Origin: Lenisia limosa
Taxonomy: Eukaryota; Breviatea
Reading direction: 5' to 3'
Assembly (NCBI GenBank): GCA_001655205.1
Contig: LPNZ01011587.1
Location: 1-41,685 of the forward strand
DNA length: 41,685 nt
Positions 30,701 through 41,685 of the stretch are shown here, in pieces (position 1 is the stretch's first letter; the number at the start of each line of letters is the position of its first letter). A model generated the notes under the pieces. It did not search any database. It was not told the origin of the DNA and worked only from the letters and a program-made list of their open reading frames with translations. The translations under genes and the position numbers were made by a program.

Positions 30701-33390
30701 TATAGTAGATATTTAGATTTAGTCTGAGCAGTTACATTTTATCACAAAAATATTTTTTAAATATAATTGTAAGTTTTGTAAAAGTCTACAGTTGGCAACT
30801 ATCAAAACTAGCTTACGCTGAATTCATTCTTGATATTGACTGTGAACGTTGAAATCCGGAATTATTATCATTGCTAGTCGCTGGGGAATATTAGCAACAC
30901 AACAGTTTGATTCAACCAAATCATCTTGATAAATTCAAGCTGTTCAATATCACATTAAACTACTTACCAGTGTGAGCTTTTTGAGATGCAAATAATTTCG
31001 TTCTAAAAAATATAATTTATAATTGATTTCAAAACTCAATAACCAAAAGCATCCAACTAACTTAAATACCGATGCGCTCTTGATCACATTCAGAGTGTAT
31101 ATGTCTAGAAGCACACAAAAAGGGTTTGCTTTTGACGCTAAAGCCCTAGCTTCCGACACGGTGTCACCAAAACACTTCCACCGCAGTACTTTTCCTCCTA
31201 AACTATCATTTATACACAATTGGAATACAGGAAAATGCAGCATTGATAGAAACCTAATTTGTTAAATGTTTGGTTTGTTCGTTATGACTAAGGGCATACC
31301 TAGCAATCCAGATATAGCCGGTCCTGTAGTTACAGCGCCAGATGGCAAGAAATCTGACTCGAACTTTTCCACCACTAGAATCTAATTGATCAACATTACC
31401 TCGATTTGTGTATTATAATTGAAGATTATTGATGAAGAAGAACAAATCAAGAAGGCTTCTGGCAAACCATTGCAGCAGCCAAGTCGAGAGCACTGACAGC
31501 GGCATCTGTTGTCCAAGATGGCATTCCATAGGCAACCGTGAAGCAGTCGGTAGTTTGATCAATCATATGCCTGAATAAAAATAAATATATCTTGGCTACA
31601 ACCTACCCATTTTTAAATTTGACAAGTGAATCAAAAGCTAAAGCAATTCTGGAATACCTGGTGCAAAACTATACGATGAAAAATAGGGATGCACTTTGAG
31701 CCTACGTCTTTTGCGCTCAAATTGTTAAACTCCAGTGTAAACTAGAATTTAAGGCAATGAATAGAGGTGTCACAAAAGCAAAAATCGAATAAAATCTAAG
31801 AGAGATTGAGGACTTACTTTGATGCAAATTACTGATATGTTCTCAAGTTTTTGCACGTCCCTATCTTGCATAAGTCCTTCATCAATCTTCATAAGGATGT
31901 GGTTTGGGATAAGAGATTTGCTGATACTTTCTACAGAATATTAATGATGAGAAGACGATTGTGTTTGTTATTGTTTCACATCAAATCTTTGAGTGTTTTC
32001 TTACCTATTTTCCTATCCACTTCTAAATATTGACTTCGTATATGAACGTCATACTCAATGTTATGGTTCTGGAAAGATAATTGGCGAAGCAGATATGTTG
32101 ATAATAGAGTTACCTTACCTTTCTTATTTTGACTGCAATGATGACAAAAATTGAAGACAGACCGACAATAACTGTGTCAATGTAGAACTCCTTGATAAAG
32201 AGGGAGAGTAATATGATAGTGGCGATCCATGACATTGTTGCCGTTATTACACACGCAGCTACACTCAGTCCAGACAAAACTAAGTTGTGAAATGTCTGAC
32301 TGAAAGGCACAGGCATAACCGCAACATTTACCTACCAAATGAAAGACCTAATAGCATAGCTATGGTGGTACAAACACTGAACTCAAGGTCTTCAGTTAGC
32401 ATATCTGAGACTATCGACAAATACGACAACATGATGGCAGTTGATAGGAGAACTGTTATTGCTCGTTCCTTCTCGGCCCATGTTGCTAATACAATCTGTT
32501 TGTTGAGATTTAACTATTTCTTCCTTGTTTTATGATCGATTATTTTTGCACTTTCTGCTTACCAATGCAAAGTCTGTTTTTGGCTCATAACCACTTTCTG
32601 AAGCACTTCCCCTAGAAATACCCTATATTGGTGAGTTGAAAGGTGAAATCTAATTCACGGCTGTAAGTCAAAAAGTGATGTATTGCTTATACATGTTCCC
32701 AAACAAACCTCAAGCACCGCGTTTTTGTTGAGAGTTCTTCTTCTCTGAACCTCTTTGGCGTGTCTAATAGTCACTTATGCAACAAGAAAATCCCATACCA
32801 AATGTAAATACATGAAAATGAACAGTACGGACGGGCTTATTTCCCCTTATTATATGATATATACTGCACATAGTTGACATGTTTCCTCTAGATTCACGAC
32901 ATACTGTTGAATTTGGCGTGTAGTCACGTTGATGATTGCAATCGCGGCCATAAGTATCAAAGCCAACAAACCATGCGTAAACCAAAAGAGCAAAGAGAGC
33001 TCATTTGTCCAAAAGAGGATAAACATGAAAACATAGCCGATATTCGCAAATGACAGAGAGATGGCAGTGAAATGATTGTCAAAAATGGCTGAGAGTGACG
33101 CTGAGGACTCAAGTGAAATATTCTAAAATGTTAAATGCCAATCTGCATCCGTAAGGTTCTAATACATTCTCAATGTCTGCCTGTTGCTGACTATCCCCTT
33201 ACTCTCAGATATTCATCTTCAATGTTTTCTTCTAAGTGGTAAGTTTGGATACTAATAACAAATGAGGGAAAGGGCACTGACATCAGACATCAAGAACCGC
33301 CCATGATTCCATTTGGCAATCAATAACATCAATACATCTACCTCGCCGCCCACGAGGTGCAATTCGACTTCCGTTTGCATCCAAATGCAT
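27705..33390 (-). CDS. Cyclase-like gene A: six-TM protein with degenerate class III nucleotidyl cyclase domain and Ser-rich tail
   Basis: Exons (5'->3', minus): 33390-33342, 33231-33203, 33122-32870, 32763-32709, 32611-32563, 32495-32332, 32299-32119, 32068-32005, 31930-31818, 31741-31658, 31570-31468, 31363-31300, 31197-31062, 31002-30968, 30880-30817, 30463-30412, 29950-29909, 29655-29530, 29349-29254, 29029-28991, 28664-28619, 28451-28369, 28294-28224, 28099-28038, 27892-about 27815. About 710 aa. It starts MHLDANGSRIAPRGRR. Six hydrophobic helices include SLSFANIGYVFMFILFW, FTHGLLALILMAAIAII, VLLSTAIMLSYLSIV and TVIVGLSSIFVIIAVKI. The cyclase domain (residues about 285-450) shows SLIPNHILMKIDEG (family LLPxHVAxxL), ENISVICIKF, DQTTDCFTVAYGMP, SGAVTTGPAISGLLG and KCFGDTVSEARAL. 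The first metal Asp and the Asn/Arg pair are missing. A tail of about 250 residues rich in Ser, Met and Pro follows (SKMSGSKSQQTL, STPEPPTPKR). The 31658/31570 phase does not join cleanly and the 3' end is open: unspliced reading gives TAG at 27707-27705. Confidence 0.8.
28828..28869. repeat. (ATG)n microsatellite in an intron of gene A
   Basis: Interrupted GAT/ATG trinucleotide run (about 14 units) between exons 29029-28991 and 28664-28619. A second short repeat, TATG/TATA, lies at about 28680-28706. Both are non-coding on the gene A strand. Confidence 0.85.
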
Positions 33391-33955
33391 TTTCCTTTCC
33401 TAATATCAAGGAATTTTGCGACCACAACCGATCACAATAAAACCTGACAAGTAAATTGGTACCAAAGTTCAACACAGGAAGTAATCTCAAAGATACAACA
33501 ATTTGAGTAAATATAAAATTTATATTAAATGGTATTGGTATCCACCTGTGTCTGGCGTACCAAAGAAGCGCGGGCACAGTGGATGCCCAGTGAACCCCAA
33601 AACGGACCAATACCCTGCGAAGCGAGGGACCCCACCTGGTGTCCGCTCAATTGTCTTACCTCAGAGCTTTAAGGTAAGAGTAATTCAGTAAGTTTTTAAT
33701 CTTTTAATTTTAATTATTTAAGAGACACTTAGGTTATGTACTCTTTGGGGAAGATAACCAAAAAGGGAAACCCGAGCCAAACTGAGCCAAATCTCTGACC
33801 AAATTTGGTGAATTAGGCTTGAAAGAGATTTTTTCAATTTCAGTCTCCAAACGCGGTTAGTCAACAATCTTTAGTAAATCAAGTGTAGATAGCGTATTGA
33901 AACGTTTTTTTTTCTTTGTACGAGAGTCCGTTGATACCTGTTGGTTGAATAAGCC
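33391..33955. promoter_or_regulatory. Divergent intergenic spacer (cyclase-like gene A / coiled-coil gene)
   Basis: This 565-bp spacer between two divergent ATGs must hold both promoters and leaders. It contains a GC-richer open stretch (33530-33668) ending in a donor-like AAG|GTAAGAG, and a short piece 33843-33873 ending TTA|GTAAATC. These could be non-coding 5' exons of the coiled-coil gene, because the frame directly upstream of the ATG at 33956 is closed by TAA. Confidence 0.45.
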
Positions 33956-36900
33956 ATGAATGGTACACATTCGCAAAATGGACAATCAGTTAAGTCGCAT
34001 TTAGCCTCATGTAAGTTGTATTCATATTCACGTAATTAAAGACACCTTCTTTGCTCCTTTTTAGCACAGTTACATCTTGACATTGTAGTGTCTGAACGGA
34101 TTACGGCCTTCAAAGCGTTGACAGAGTCAAGAAAGACAGGTTTGTAACGTCTAATATCATTGCTTCCTCCTTTCCAACCCCGCAGAACATGTATACAGCA
34201 AGACTATTGACTTAATACGTCATATACAATCTAAATGCCGAAATTACTCTTTGCCCAGGAAAGTCAGGCTACTCGCCTCGATCCTCTCAACCAGCTCCTC
34301 CACCGCCAGCCTCCCAGCAGACTTACTCTGATGTGGTGCCAATGTCAACGAGCGATATCTTGGAGAGGCTAGCAAGGGAGCGAACTGCGAAAGGTTTGTG
34401 GCGAATGGTGTGACGAGATCTTACTATTGCATTTTTAACTGCCGTCATCAGTTTCTATTTGTTAAACCATTGATTCCTTGTGTAATTTTTTAAACTTCTC
34501 TTTTTTTGAAGTATTTAATTATTTACCCCTTAGCTCAACCTTCTCCAAGTGACATCATAATACTGCCATCTTTGCATGGTGAGGGATCTGTTAATTTATT
34601 GTTTTGGGTCTGTCTGTGATACTGGGGTTTGCATTGTTTCAACCTTGATGGAGGCACAATGACCAGTGCAAGAGATGTTTATTGATTTTGAGAGTCACAT
34701 CATATGTGTGTAATATTTGTCATGGTTTGAGTCATTGTTTCCCTTTTACATCGCGAGTTGGGCTTTATTATTAATTGTTGGTGAAATCTCTTCATTTTCT
34801 TTTTGATATGCATTGAGTTTACGGTGTAGACACTTCGCGCTCTGAGTCATCTCCACAAAACCCTCTCCCGCACCCATCCCAGCAAAACCACACCCCTCAA
34901 ATTGCCCACCACAGCCCGCAGATGGATGATGATGGCCGTTTGGAGGCTGAGTGCTTGTCCAATAGCCTTGGTAGGCAACACTGTGTTATTTACGTTGGAC
35001 GACAAAATATGATATGATTTTCTTAATAATATATTGCTGCGTCTTCTGTAATTCATCCAGTCTTTTTCCATTATATCATATGATATATTACTCTGCTTTT
35101 CATCTTTAGTTTTCATTGGCTCACAAATACCAGGCACTAGAGAGTCCCTCATGAGCCAGTCAGGGCCACTAATGCTCGATGTTGAAGGGGTCAATCTCTT
35201 GAAAAATGTAGGCTATCCTTTACACTTCTTCTGTAATGTCGTTTTTTCCAAATGTATCTTCAAAGTTGTCAAAACTCTAACATCATATCAAAATTAAAAT
35301 GCTGTTTTCCTTGAAAAAGAATGTTCCAATTTTTACTCCATGAAAATTTTGATTTGGAACTTAAAGAAATGATTCATGTTTATAATCTTAACTTAAGAAT
35401 ACTCATCTATAATCGTTCACAGCTTATTCATTTTTTTTGCAGCGTATTCAGGCGGTGGAAGCGCAAATGGATCAGGAGCGATCGGCCCGCAAATTGGCCG
35501 AAGATGACGGTTTGTGATATTTTTATAGGGTTTTCTAAAAATGGATGAAAGAGACCCGGCTGTTTTCTTGAAAGACAAACTATCCATGATTCTAGAAGTT
35601 GTGATTTTGCATCAAAATGAACAACATTCTTGCTTATTCGCCTTATTCCGCAGCCTCAAAAGCTTTGGAGGTGGTGACAGCTGCTGAGAATGAACTCGTG
35701 AAATGGAGGGCAAATTCAGCAGACCTTGAGAAGATTACAATGGAAAAGGTTGGGTATTTCTATTTGAATTGAGGACAGGCACATGCCGAGTGAATTTCTG
35801 GAAGTCCTCTCCCAATTTTTCTTTCACACTTCAAAAAATCATTCATTTTTCATAACATATTCACGTACGCTAGAGTTGGGATGCCACTGACCTGGGCTTT
35901 GTTTGTTTAGTTGTTATCAACCCTCGTGTGTTGTGCCAACAGAGTTGATTTTGAGCATTATTTGTCCCCCCCCCCCTCTAGGACGAGAGACTGCAACAGC
36001 ATGTCACTCATCTGGAGGCAGCCTTGCGGAAACTGAGTCAGACTGAAGCCGAACGAGCAAGTCTTGAGAAGAGAGTCGAGGCCATGGCTGATGTGGGAGG
36101 TGGCTGTTTCCGCTTACAAAACCACCTTATTCCCGATCCAGAGTATTAGATTTTTTTTTTGTTTCATTGATTCCATTTTTTTATCACATCACCCTCCAGT
36201 CCAACATGACTTCCAACGAGTCATTTAATGCCGAGATTGAGACGCTGAAGAACAAAATCAGTTCTCGCGACTCGGACCTTGACAGATACAGTCATCGAAT
36301 TAAAGTTGGAGCCTGGGATGAAGACAACTTCTTACTTCCTATAATTGTATAATAACTATTCTCTCAAGTGCTAAAGTCTGTAAAATTATTACATGGTCTT
36401 TTTGACTTGCTGGATCTGTGCACTTCTTCAAAACTAAACACCACTTTTTCGAATACTTTTTGATTGATAATGATGTCCAGGTTTTCTAGTTTAGTGAATC
36501 AATGCTACCGGTGTATCATCTTCAATATTACTTATTCTCCAGGAGCTGGAATCCGAGTCCGAGGCCCTTCGAGTAGTTCGTGATAAAGCCCTCGTGGAAA
36601 ATGATGGCTTTATGAAGGAGATCCGGGTTCTTAAAGACTCACAAAAGTCGGAAATTCGAGCGTTGGAAGAGAGTCATAGTGGCGAAACAAGGGTTGGTGT
36701 GGGAATCTTCTAAATGTTTAGGTGCCCATAATACTGTCCCTGCAAACTTTGATTCCGACTTAACGTACAAGGTCTTACAAGCTCGAGTGGAAGCTCGCGA
36801 CTCAGCTGAAAGGGACCTCCAAGCTCAAATTGCTCAATTAGAAAGTGGGAGAAGGAGTTTGCCAAAATGACCAGGAATAACCCGAACCCAGAGACTGTAC

Positions 36901-39900
36901 AAGTAATACATACTAAATCAGAAACATCGTTTTCCCAATCTAATGCTAAAATATTTCCCAGTTGGTGTAGTGAGCAGTGATGACTTTCCTGTTGAATCCA
37001 AAAACGATTATGAATCCTTGAGTCACTTCAATAATATATCCGATCATTTTCCCCTTGTAGTGTGTCATTTCGGACAGTTGGCTCACTATTGATAAATTTG
37101 CCTTTTGCATGCCTTTTTTGGACTCTTAGTAATCCAATATTTGTGACCATTCAGGTGAACTGGATCGCAGTCGACGAGTGGCTAAAGATGCATCGAGTAT
37201 GAGCAAAAATGAGACGGAGAAGCTAAGGGTAAGTACTGCAAAATATGAAGATATTTGGATGATTGTAAGCGTATTTCATGACACAATGGAGTTTACGATT
37301 CAATCTGCCTCCTTTCAAAGTTCAAATTAACATGTTTCTGCGCTAATATTTCCAGTCTTCCCTTGAGATGAAGGACCAAGAAATCGACCGACTTTCCTCG
37401 GAGCTGCAAGCGTCAAGAAAAGCGTATTCAGAAGCTCAAGATAATGCTGCTGCAACACTGAGGTTGGACAGTTAACTTCCATTTTGCTTAATAAAAAAAC
37501 CCAACATAATCTCTTACTGGGGCTTGCTCAGTGTAAGTAATATGAAAGGGATTTATAGATCCCAAGCAAGGGAAGGAACAAACACAAACAATATTCACAC
37601 GTCTCACTCACCAAGGAACACGCGAGTTGAGCTAATGAACGAACGTCAAGCCGAATCCCAAGCCAACCATCGGAGGGTCTCGGAACTCGAGGAGGAAAGT
37701 GCTGCCACCCGGAAGGCCCACCACATCGTTGTTATGGACCTTGATAGAGCCCAGGTACTATGGGGTTGTGTATTTCACAGTTTCGCCTTTTACCGAAAGA
37801 AAATGCAGGAGGAACACTCTGAATATTTCTTATAGCTCTTACCCAATAACCCCCTCCCCTCCCACACACACAGATCGAGTCAGACGTTCTCAAAAGGGAG
37901 GTGGAGTCCCTTAGAAGTCAGGTGGCCGGCGTAGCCTCCGAGAAACAGCGGCTCATTGCCGAGGATAGAAGATTGATTGTTGGGGGGGTTGCTGACTTGT
38001 ACACACTCTCAAGGAAGATACATTCTCATATTATAAAGATACTAGCTTTGTTCATCACCATATTAGGAAGACGATCGCCACCGTAAGGAGCTGGCAGATG
38101 CGGAAATTAAAACAATCCGAGACCATGCCGATAGAATCAAAAGAGATGTGAGTTGAGTTTGTATTCATAGCTTATTACAAAGTAATGAAAACAAGATCAG
38201 GGATTTGTTTGTTTTGAATCATCGTCGATCCTCTAATGACAATTAGGCTGAAGACAAGGTTCAGGATTTGTTGCGAAAGAACAAGGATATTGAGTCTGAT
38301 AAACGTACTGCTTTGGACAACAACCAACAGCTTGAAACAGAGGTATGTGAAGAGCATCACATGCAAAGGATCATAATCATTTGTTTACACCATAATCGCC
38401 TTGTCGTTTTTCTTACTCTAGCCCACAGGCATTAATACTACATTCTGGATTCATTTGAACGGAAATGAGTAATATAGTCTGTGCCTAACTTGTCACAGAT
38501 TCGACATGTTCGTTCCAAACTTGACGAGGCTGATCTGGAGATCTCAAGGCTCAACAAAAGAGTGAGGAGAGGGTGACGCACCCATTTCACATAGTGTTCT
38601 AACCCTCAATCCTCGTCATAGATAGCACATATCATCTCTGTAGCTAACATTGGAAAGTAGTCGTAGAATGTATTTAGTCTTTTTTATATATACTTAATCT
38701 GGATCGGCTTCTTCCCATTTACCCTGCCAGGCTGAAGAATGGGAAGTCCATGCGTCGGAAGTGGCTAATGCTGTGCGGCAAATCGAAGACGACGTCATGA
38801 GGTTGGGGGTGCCCCCACTACTATTTTGAGACCAGCTCTGTGTCGGAATAGTGCGTAACATATGCAATTTCCTTACCAAGGCGTATATGTCACTTTTTAC
38901 TGACATTGTTTTCTTCTTTTTTTTTGTCTCATTCCGACTTTGAAGATCTCGAGACGCTAACAGCGAGATTGAGAAAAACCTCACGGAAGAAAAGGCGAAA
39001 AACGAAAGTCTGTGGAAATACCTTGGTCTAATTTATAACAGCATGTCTGTCGTAGTTATTAATAGATTTCGTTAAAGTGTTGCTAATTTTGGTAACACGT
39101 GATGTATCTCGTCTTATGTCTTCGATTTATCCTTTTCAGAGCTCAGTCAGCTTCTTTTGGAGGCCGAATCTGAGCTGAGGGCTAAAACACAGGATGCTTC
39201 GGTTGGGGGGGGGGGGGCAAAAATNNNNNNNNNNNNNNNNNNNNNNNNNNNNNNNNNNNNNNNNNNNNNNNNNNNNNNNNNNNNNNNNNNNNNNNNNNNN
39301 NNNNNNNNNNNNAATGAACGTTATACTCTGCGCATAGTCCAACTGTTTTCACTTTGCTCCAATTGACCCCCTACCCCATAGACCCTTGTCTCCGATCGGG
39401 ATAAAATGACGGCCAACTTCACGCAGGCACAAGACAAAATTTCGGAAGTGGGAGGGGTAAACAATAGTTTTAATAATTGGATTTGTTGCCTGATCCAGCT
39501 CAACTTACAACAGATTATACATATATATATATCTATGCAGTGACTAGGATAAGCCTTAACCGATTTTTCTGGAAAATCACATAGCAAATCGGTCAAAACT
39601 TATCCGGNNNNNNNNNNNNNNNNNNNNNNNNNNNNNNNNNNNNNNNNNNNNNNNNNNNNNNNNNNNNNNNNNNNNNNNNNNNNNNNNNNNNNNNNNNNNN
39701 NNNNNNNNNNNNNNNNNNNNNNNNNNNNNNNNNNNNNNNNNNNNNNNNNNNNNNNNNNNNNNNNNNNNNNNNGTTCTTAGTTCTTAACACACACAGTTCA
39801 AATTGTTACATTTGGCTAAATAGGCGTTGTTTCCTGTGGTAGAGCCCACTTGCAATCTTAGTATTAATGTCATTATTAGTTTACTGCAAACCTACTCCCT

Positions 39901-41685
39901 TATCCCTCTAGCTGAAGTGGCGAGAGTGGAGCTTTCGGAGGTTATGGTGCAGCTGAAGGTTATGGAAGGAGAGGTGGGCATATGTTCAATTCTTCCCTCA
40001 AAAAATGATTGATTTTTTCAAAAATAAAAACAAGCTGTATTCTGATATTCTATTAGGTCTCAGAAGTTATGAAAGTGGCGGAGGACAGCCAGGCTATTGA
40101 GAAGAAATACAACGACGTAAACAATGAACCGAATGCTATTATAGTCAAATATATTGGATCTGAGTGCCACTTTAAGTGATATTCAACAAGCCAAATATAA
40201 TGTGTTCATGTAGTACCGTATTTAAAGCAAATTAAAGTCACTTAATTGACCCATTAGCTGGATGCGAAATGGCGCATTCTGAAGAGGGAGCACGATGAGA
40301 GTCTGAATGCTGCTCTCGACGCCAAGGAAGCGGCCGAGGCTGCAATGAAGGCCAAAAACAAAGCCCTTGAAAAGGTTGGTGTCAAGGTATCTGAACAAGG
40401 TATAATATATTATTTTTTTTGGGACGGTGACATCCACTTAAATAAATAATTTGCCACATCATCACACTTTTTGAGTCCAACTCCTCCCTCTTGTTGTTTA
40501 CTGAGCCAGCTCCATTCTTTGCCTTCTTGTTAGTCACGCCTTAGTTGAGTAAACTAGAAGACGCGCAAGAGGACGAACAAGATCGACGCAGTGCGGCTGA
40601 AAAGTCCCTCAAGGCTATCCAAACAGTTATTGATGAGACTGAAAAAGAGCGAGACTTATTGAGTGCCGAGCGGGATGACTTGAAGGAGCGGCTGGACGAG
40701 AGTGAAGGTTTGAGTGCTGATACTTCATGAAGGTATGGCATTACTTTACAATACCTGCTTGATGTGTAAACTAGAACCAATTTTTAATGACCATTAATAC
40801 TCAAACCAAAGCTTCTCTCATCAATACTAGCTCGAATCGCGACCTTGGAAGATGACTTAGATCTTGCAGCACTGCAGAGGGAGGAAGTTTGCCTACAGGT
40901 ACGCTACCCTTATCCTAATCGTATCGTTTCTCATTGACCACACTTACATTGCCTCATTGAGATGATTTCTGCTGTTTTTTGTTGCATAAATCTCCATTTG
41001 ACTGGGATGCGGTGCTGCAGAAGCGACTGGCNNNNNNNNNNNNNNNNNNNNNNNNNNNNNNNNNNNNNNNNNNNNNNNNNNNNNTTCATATATTTTCCAA
41101 TTTACCCCCCCCCCCACCCAGGTGGACGCTATTCAGTCAGGAGTTGAGCATATGAGAGACCAGTTCCAGTCCTCGGAAGCCGAACTCGAAAATGAGGTAT
41201 TTATTATAAAGGCTTCACTTCGGTTCGAAAAAAGACTGAGTTTCGATAAATCCTCGAAAACTATCATATTTTACCGGTCTTTTCGAAGTGAAGCTCTATT
41301 TATTATACTCGACATTATTGTACTATTAGATGATATCATCAGTAGCATTCCTATGAGTTTCTATTCTAAACCCCCCCACCCCTAGAACCAGCACCTCCGG
41401 GCTTTGCTTGTCGACATTGAAACTGCCAGTGCTGATGGCAAAAACGTGGTATGCTGGGGCATTATTACTATTATTATTATTACTGCAGAAGAGCTCTCAT
41501 TAAACATAATAATACAGATATAAACACTACAGGGCAGAGCTTGTTAAAGAGTACTGAAAGATTCGCATCAACTCGTTTGCATAACACTATATTGATATGT
41601 GCTACCAGATTGAATCTGCGCGTATGGCGAAGGTTCGACTCAATCGTCGAGCGGCCCATTTGGCTGACCATGTGCATCAAGACGT
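33956..41685 (+). CDS. Giant coiled-coil protein with low-complexity head (partial, runs off the right edge)
   Basis: Exons: 33956-34010, 34065-34139, 34259-34393, 34534-34578, 34830-34970, 35110-35207, 35443-35509, 35654-35748, 35982-36092, 36200-36304, 36543-36692, 36772-36844, 37155-37228, 37356-37462, 37616-37754, 37874-37978, 38067-38147, 38247-38342, 38499-38561, 38731-38801, 38946-39007, 39140-39201, 39382-39447, 39912-39973, about 40058-40116, 40258-40374, 40545-40707, 40831-40898, 41021-gap, 41122-41196, 41386-41445, 41609 onward. Phases agree except where gaps hide exons (39608-39772, 41032-41084) and at 40058-40116. Residues 1-183 are disordered (SSQPAPPPPASQQTYSD, SPQNPLPHPSQQNH). 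From about 184 to the edge (about 740 residues seen) it is continuous heptad-like helix, e.g. RIQAVEAQMDQERSARKLAE and EKERDLLSAERDDLKERLDE, nearly free of Pro. The style resembles myosin-II rods or large scaffold coiled coils, but there is no motor, ATPase or hinge. It likely dimerises as a rod in the cytoskeleton; the partner is unknown. Confidence 0.85.
41209..41299. mobile_element. Hairpin MITE family B, copy 4
   Basis: AAGGCTTCACTTCGGTTCG at the left pairs with a right arm ending CGAAGTGAAGCTCTA. It is bounded by a perfect 8-bp duplication, TTATTATA, at 41201-41208 and 41300-41307. It is inserted in the coiled-coil gene intron between exons 41122-41196 and 41386-41445. The right arm has lost about 6 bp relative to copy 2. 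Confidence 0.9.

Noticed and set aside
33503-33668. Plus-strand ORF rich in Pro/Gly/Lys upstream of the coiled-coil gene
   Set aside because: No ATG in that frame and the frame before the coiled-coil ATG is closed by a stop; treated as a possible non-coding 5' exon.

Overview
This is a stretch of intron-dense nuclear DNA from a eukaryote. Coding exons are mostly 30-150 nt, joined by GT-AG introns that are clearly more AT-rich than the exons, and standard stop codons are used. Intergenic spacers are about 0.1-0.6 kb apart from one transposon-bearing spacer of 1.6 kb. I cannot name the species. Intron density, MITEs in introns, a classical NHEJ ligase and six-TM cyclase-type proteins fit a protist or early-branching holozoan or algal lineage; bacterial and fungal origins do not fit. 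Exon models were built by eye from reading-frame phase, splice consensus and similarity to known motifs. There are 12 N-gaps: 1343-1683, 2527-2596, 9697-9784, 14580-14685, 14947-15290, 16685-16769, 17704-17869, 18820-18881, 27102-27293, 39225-39312, 39608-39772 and 41032-41084. I see no tRNA, rRNA or CRISPR.

Layout, left to right. (1) 97-6500, minus: a DNA ligase IV homologue in 23 phase-consistent exons, about 600 aa, with ligase motifs I, III, IIIa, IV and V but no BRCT tail in this model. (2) 6881-10616 and 10841-17918, plus, divergent from the ligase: a Pro/Ser/Gln-rich protein followed, perhaps in the same gene, by a module with repeated WH2-like helices, an acidic Trp-containing stretch and polyproline. 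(3) 18054-20685, minus: a small complete gene for a predicted secreted protein of about 218 aa with tail-fibre-like beta repeats. (4) 21231-25383 and 27705-33390, both minus: two tandem genes, each encoding a six-TM block followed by a class III nucleotidyl cyclase fold that lacks most catalytic residues. Between them lie a TIR transposon (25591-26420) and a small basic plus-strand gene (27000-27477). (5) 33956 to the window end, plus: a very long coiled-coil protein with a low-complexity head and no motor domain, running off the right edge.

Mobile DNA is abundant and sits mostly in introns. There are four copies of a hairpin MITE of about 90-100 bp with 8-bp target duplications, two copies of a 0.8-0.9 kb element with doubled terminal repeats, one element of about 830 bp with long TIRs, and one short inverted-repeat element.

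The genes do not form one pathway. The strongest leads are the paired pseudo-cyclases, the apparently BRCT-less ligase IV whose last acceptor is embedded in a 32-bp minisatellite, the secreted beta-repeat orphan, and the repeated WH2-like module.
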